Below, one piece after another: positions 60,853 to 64,000 of a stretch of 64,000 nucleotides of DNA. The position numbers and the translations under genes are program-made. How positions within the stretch are numbered: position 1 is the stretch's first letter; each line of letters starts with the position of its first letter. The stretch lies in assembly GCF_000769075.1 (NCBI RefSeq), contig NZ_JRFC01000014.1:64023-128022 (forward strand). The letters run 5' to 3'. The notes under the pieces were generated by a model, which was not told the origin of the DNA, ran no database searches, and saw only the letters and a program-made list of their open reading frames with translations. Source of the stretch: Porphyromonas sp. COT-290 OH3588. GTDB lineage: Bacteria; Bacteroidota; Bacteroidia; Bacteroidales; Porphyromonadaceae.

Positions 60853-61725
60853 ATGGAATCACCAATCATTAGCAACCGCTACGACTTTCTATTCTTCTTC
60901 GACGTACAAGATGGCAACCCAAACGGCGACCCAGATGCGGGCAACCTGCCTCGTGTAGACTATGAGACGAGCCAAGGGCTTGTAACGGATGTATGCCTCA
61001 AGCGCAAAGTCCGCAACTATGTGGAGCTAGCAAGAGAAGAGTTTGACGAAGCTATTCGCCCATACTACAAGATTTTCATTCGTGAGAAAGCTATCCTCAA
61101 CCAGACCATCGCCGACGAATACGATGCTGCTGGAGGCACAAGCGTCGAGGCTGCAAGAGATCGTATGTGCCAGTACTACTATGATGTACGCACCTTCGGG
61201 GCTGTGATGTCTACAGGGGAGAAGGGCAAGAATGCGGGTCAAGTAAAAGGCGCAGTACAGCTAACGTTCTCTCGCTCAATAGATGCAATCTTCTCCTCCG
61301 AGCACACCATTACTCGTATGGCAGTAGCGACAGATAAGGAATCTCAAGCGCAGAAAGGCGACAACCGCACGATGGGGCGCAAGGCAACAATCCCTTACGG
61401 ACTCTATCGCACACAGGGTTTTGTTTCTGCTGCACTAGCTCAAGATACCAAATTCTCCGAGAGAGACCTAGAGCTCCTCTGGCAGGCACTGCAAAACATG
61501 TTCGACATCGACCGCTCTGCTGCTCGTGGCCTAATGTCGGCACGCAAGCTAATCATCTTCAAACACGACAGCAAACTCGGGAATGCACCTGCACACAAGC
61601 TCTTCGATCTCGTGAAGGTCGAGAAACGCAACCCAGAGTCTGCGCCTCGCAGCTTCGACGACTACAGCATCACAATCGACAAAACTCAGCTCCCCAAAGG
61701 TATTGAGATCATAGAACTACTATAA
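60853..61725 (+). CDS. cas7c: Cas7c (Csd2), crRNA backbone subunit
   Basis: The 290-residue protein shows the Csd2 pattern: [25 protein letters not shown] at the start, [69 protein letters not shown] and [16 protein letters not shown]. Several copies coat the crRNA in Cascade. The 113-bp gap before it could hold a secondary promoter, but none is clear. Confidence 0.97.
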   Translation: MESPIISNRYDFLFFFDVQDGNPNGDPDAGNLPRVDYETSQGLVTDVCLKRKVRNYVELAREEFDEAIRPYYKIFIREKAILNQTIADEYDAAGGTSVEAARDRMCQYYYDVRTFGAVMSTGEKGKNAGQVKGAVQLTFSRSIDAIFSSEHTITRMAVATDKESQAQKGDNRTMGRKATIPYGLYRTQGFVSAALAQDTKFSERDLELLWQALQNMFDIDRSAARGLMSARKLIIFKHDSKLGNAPAHKLFDLVKVEKRNPESAPRSFDDYSITIDKTQLPKGIEIIELL

Positions 61726-61737
61726 ATCCTATGCCCG

Positions 61738-62418
61738 ATGAGCAAGTTATATAAAGAGGAAGAGATGCTTTGGCTCTCGGACATTCAGCACTACTGCTTC
61801 TGTCCAAGACAATGGTACCTCATGACTGTCGAGCAGATTTGGGAGGACAATCACCTCACCATAGAGGGTAGCTTGCTCCACGAGCGTGTCCATCAACCAG
61901 AGCAGAGCGAACGACGTGGCAATGTCGTTACGCTCCGCTCTGTACCTCTAGCGTCATACAAGCTAGGACTATGTGGATTCTCCGATGCGATAGAGCTACA
62001 CCCCTCATCTGCAGACACCGGACCTGCATTCGTCCATCCCAAATATCCGGGACGATGGGAGGCTATACCGGTTGAGTACAAGCGAGGTCGCCCGAAGCGA
62101 CACAATGCAGACAAACTGCAACTATGTGGACAAGCCCTCTGCCTTGAAGAATCCTACGGCATCAACATCCCTAAGGGCTATATCTTCTACGGAGAAACCA
62201 AACGAAGGGAAGAGGTTCCTTTCAGTCCAGAGCTTAGAGCCGAACTAATTGAAACGGCTCAAAAGATGCATCAAGCATTCGAGAGTAAGACGCCAATCCC
62301 CGCGATACACTCATCACGATGCCGCTCCTGCTCATTACTTAATCAATGTATACCCAAAGCCAACCTCTTCGGATCAGCATCCAGCTATCTAGAAGCACAT
62401 AAACTCTTCATGCTATGA
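61738..62418 (+). CDS. cas4: Cas4, RecB-like nuclease for spacer acquisition
   Basis: The 226-residue protein has the Cas4 layout. A first Cys lies in YCFCPRQWYL, then the RecB nuclease residues in EGSLLHERVH, LCGFSDAIEL and VEYKRGRPK, and a C-terminal Cys cluster SSRCRSCSLLNQC that should bind an iron-sulfur cluster. Cas4 trims prespacers and checks the PAM during adaptation. It overlaps cas1 by 4 bp. Confidence 0.95.
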   Translation: MSKLYKEEEMLWLSDIQHYCFCPRQWYLMTVEQIWEDNHLTIEGSLLHERVHQPEQSERRGNVVTLRSVPLASYKLGLCGFSDAIELHPSSADTGPAFVHPKYPGRWEAIPVEYKRGRPKRHNADKLQLCGQALCLEESYGINIPKGYIFYGETKRREEVPFSPELRAELIETAQKMHQAFESKTPIPAIHSSRCRSCSLLNQCIPKANLFGSASSYLEAHKLFML

Positions 62419-63443
62419 AACGACTACTCAACACGCTCTACATACTATCGCCCAACGCCTATCTCTGCAAGGATGGAGAAAATCTGGTAATACGTATAAA
62501 CGATGTGGAAGCGATGCGTATTCCCATTCACAACCTAGAAAGCGTACTTTCCTTTTCACGTGTCGGAGCATCTCCGGGAGCAATGTATCTATGCGTCCAC
62601 AATGGAATTAAACTTACCTTCTTATCCCCTACGGGTAGATATATCGGCAGTCTTGAGGGAGCCATTAGAGGGAACGTATTGCTTCGACGTACCCAATACA
62701 GAGTCGCCGACGATGAGATTGCTTCCACGCACATTGCTTCAATTTTTATCGCAGGCAAGATTATGAATCAACGGGCGGTACTCTCCAGATTTTGCCGAGA
62801 TCATCAGCCAGAGACTATGGTTGAGGCTCAAATCAAGGAGGTCATTCAGCAGCTCAAGGAAGAGCAGAAGAAACTCGCAAACGTATCGGACCGCATGGCT
62901 GTAATGGGTATCGAAGGAAATGCGGCCAAACTATATTTCTCGGTGTTCGGGCACCTAATCCTCAATGCCGATTTCCCTTTTTCTGGACGCCATCGACGCC
63001 CACCCAAAGACATCGTCAATGCTCTTCTATCCTTTTTCTACACAATCCTAGCTCACGATGTGCGCGCCGCCTTGGAAAGCGTAGGGCTAGATCCTTTCGT
63101 GGGTTTCTTGCATGTAGATCGCCCCGGACGACCTAGCCTAGTACTTGACCTTATGGAGGAACTTAGAGCATACCTAGTAGATCGATTCGTACTATCTGTG
63201 ATTAACAAAAAGCAAGTAACCTCCAAGGATTTCCTTGCTCAAGGCGAAAATGGTATTATCCTCAAAGACGAAACTCGAAAGGCCCTACTATCTCTCTGGC
63301 AGAAACGCAAAAAAGACGAAATCACTCATCCTTTCTTGAAGGAACGTATGCCTCTAGGGTTACTCCCATACATTCAGGCACAACTACTTGCTCGCCACTT
63401 GAGAAGCTATCTAGATGACTATCCTGTTTTTCTAATCCAGTAG
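62415..63443 (+). CDS. cas1: Cas1, CRISPR integrase of type I-C
   Basis: The 342-residue protein has the Cas1 residues in order: Glu in GIEGNAAKLYFSVFG, His in FVGFLHVDRPGRPSLVLDLMEELR and the Asp/Glu that follow. Cas1 with Cas2 inserts new spacers next to the leader. It overlaps cas4 by 4 bp, and cas2 follows after 4 bp. Confidence 0.97.
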   Translation: MKRLLNTLYILSPNAYLCKDGENLVIRINDVEAMRIPIHNLESVLSFSRVGASPGAMYLCVHNGIKLTFLSPTGRYIGSLEGAIRGNVLLRRTQYRVADDEIASTHIASIFIAGKIMNQRAVLSRFCRDHQPETMVEAQIKEVIQQLKEEQKKLANVSDRMAVMGIEGNAAKLYFSVFGHLILNADFPFSGRHRRPPKDIVNALLSFFYTILAHDVRAALESVGLDPFVGFLHVDRPGRPSLVLDLMEELRAYLVDRFVLSVINKKQVTSKDFLAQGENGIILKDETRKALLSLWQKRKKDEITHPFLKERMPLGLLPYIQAQLLARHLRSYLDDYPVFLIQ

Positions 63444-63447
63444 TCCT

Positions 63448-63738
63448 ATGTACCTACTTATTACTTATGATGTTTCCACCTCTAGCCTCAATGGAGAGAA
63501 GCGGCTACGACAGGTCGCTCGCGTATGCCAAAACTTCGGGCAGCGCGTGCAGAACTCTGTTTTTGAGTGTCTCGTCGATCCCGCTCAGTTTGTGACACTC
63601 AAGCATCAGCTCCTCTCAATCATTGATAATGAACTGGACAGTCTGCGTATCTATCAACTAGGCAAGAATTACCAGCGACAAATATCTACCTTTGGTAAGG
63701 TAACTTCCTACGAAGTTGAGGGTGACCTAATCATTTAG
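63448..63738 (+). CDS. cas2: Cas2, adaptation complex subunit
   Basis: The 96-residue ferredoxin-fold protein begins MYLLITYDVSTSS and has RQVARVCQNFGQRVQNSVFECLVD, both standard for Cas2 of type I-C. It forms the central dimer of the Cas1-Cas2 complex. The leader and array follow 198 bp downstream. Confidence 0.97.
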   Translation: MYLLITYDVSTSSLNGEKRLRQVARVCQNFGQRVQNSVFECLVDPAQFVTLKHQLLSIIDNELDSLRIYQLGKNYQRQISTFGKVTSYEVEGDLII

Positions 63739-63936
63739 GGTATCTCTTATTGGTCTATCATAGGCCCTGCGAACCCAAAGTGTACAGTAAAACACTAGGC
63801 AATTCGCAGAGACTCTGATTCAACCTCTTAGAAGATTTTCAGATTATCATCTCATCATTCGCTCTTTGACATATTTGATTATTCGCATTTTATAGGCTTG
63901 TAGCCCGCATAAATACTATATCTTTGTGCCTATACT
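63739..63936 (+). promoter_or_regulatory. CRISPR leader with promoter
   Basis: The 198-bp leader has TTG at 63898-63900 and TATCTTTG at 63919-63926 with an 18-nt spacer. The predicted start falls 5-10 nt before the first repeat. The leader lies between cas2 and the first repeat, the normal polarity for type I-C. Confidence 0.65.
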
Positions 63937-64000
63937 GTCGCATCCCGTGCGGGATGCGTGAATTGAAACTTGAGACGATAGTCGTACGCATAAGTTGTAC
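63937..64000 (+). CRISPR. Start of a type I-C CRISPR array (first repeat and incomplete spacer)
   Basis: The first repeat occupies 63937-63969 (33 nt). It begins GTCGCATCCC, has the perfect stem GCATCCC GTGC GGGATGC and ends GTGAATTGAAAC, matching the type I-C class (GTCGC ... ATTGAAAC). 31 nt of the first spacer are visible before the window ends. The hairpin suits Cas5c cleavage. Only one repeat is in the window, so array length is unknown. Confidence 0.93.

Overview
The window looks like a chromosomal segment of a Porphyromonas-type member of the Bacteroidales. The evidence is the DPP5-like S9 peptidase, BACON and DUF4988 lipoproteins, a type IX secretion C-terminal domain with a PorV-like barrel, a complete batABCDE block, a DUF4492-cydAB operon, Bacteroidetes-style promoters (-33 TTG/TTTG, -7 TAnnTTTG) and no obvious Shine-Dalgarno sites. 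It is not obviously P. gingivalis: its murD-ftsW-murG genes stand alone here instead of inside a long division/cell-wall cluster. Species identification would need 16S rRNA or whole-genome comparison.

Layout. 1-4.4 kb: end of a TamL/BamA-like gene, a TonB-dependent receptor, a small lipoprotein and a kinase-less sensor-like membrane protein. 4.5-7.8 kb: an exported thiol peroxidase, then a cupin-DUF438/PAS operon behind an FNR/CRP-type palindrome. 7.8-11 kb: cytochrome bd operon. 11.2-16.4 kb: an operon of a BACON lipoprotein, a subtilase with a T9SS sorting domain and a PorV-like barrel. 16.5-21.4 kb: TamL, an ABC-F ATPase, tRNA-Arg and a DUF1573 protein. 22.6-33.1 kb: a LysM membrane protein, MoxR, DUF58, BatA-E and a PAP2 phosphatase. 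34-36.9 kb: a BspA-like leucine-rich-repeat surface protein. 37.7-42.6 kb: an M23/LysM hydrolase and PurL. 42.7-54.9 kb, mostly minus strand: DPP5, a VOC protein, tRNA-Val, MurG-FtsW-MurD, GAPDH, gamma carbonic anhydrase, a small membrane protein, an M24 aminopeptidase and a DUF4301 protein. 55.8 kb to the end: a complete type I-C CRISPR-Cas operon (cas3-cas5-cas8c-cas7-cas4-cas1-cas2), its leader and the first repeat of the array.

The most unusual signal is not a gene. Five long intergenic gaps each contain the same element (called RPT here), about 325 bp in full-length copies. It begins with four units spaced exactly 22 bp apart: direct, direct, inverted, direct. Units 2 and 3 form a dyad (ATTGGTGGAC ... 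GTCCACCAAT) and unit 4 is ATTGATGGGAAGAAA. Three further boxes lie about +97, +177 and +247 bp from unit 4. These distances hold within 1-2 bp in the copies that carry each box, although the sequence between boxes has diverged; copy R3 has a degenerate first box and lacks the last. All five copies lie upstream of a gene and point toward it (tpx, DUF1573, the LRR protein, the M23 peptidase and cas3). The arrangement recalls the BrickBuilt minisatellite-containing MITEs of P. gingivalis, but the fixed four-unit 22-bp architecture and the orientation rule deserve separate study.
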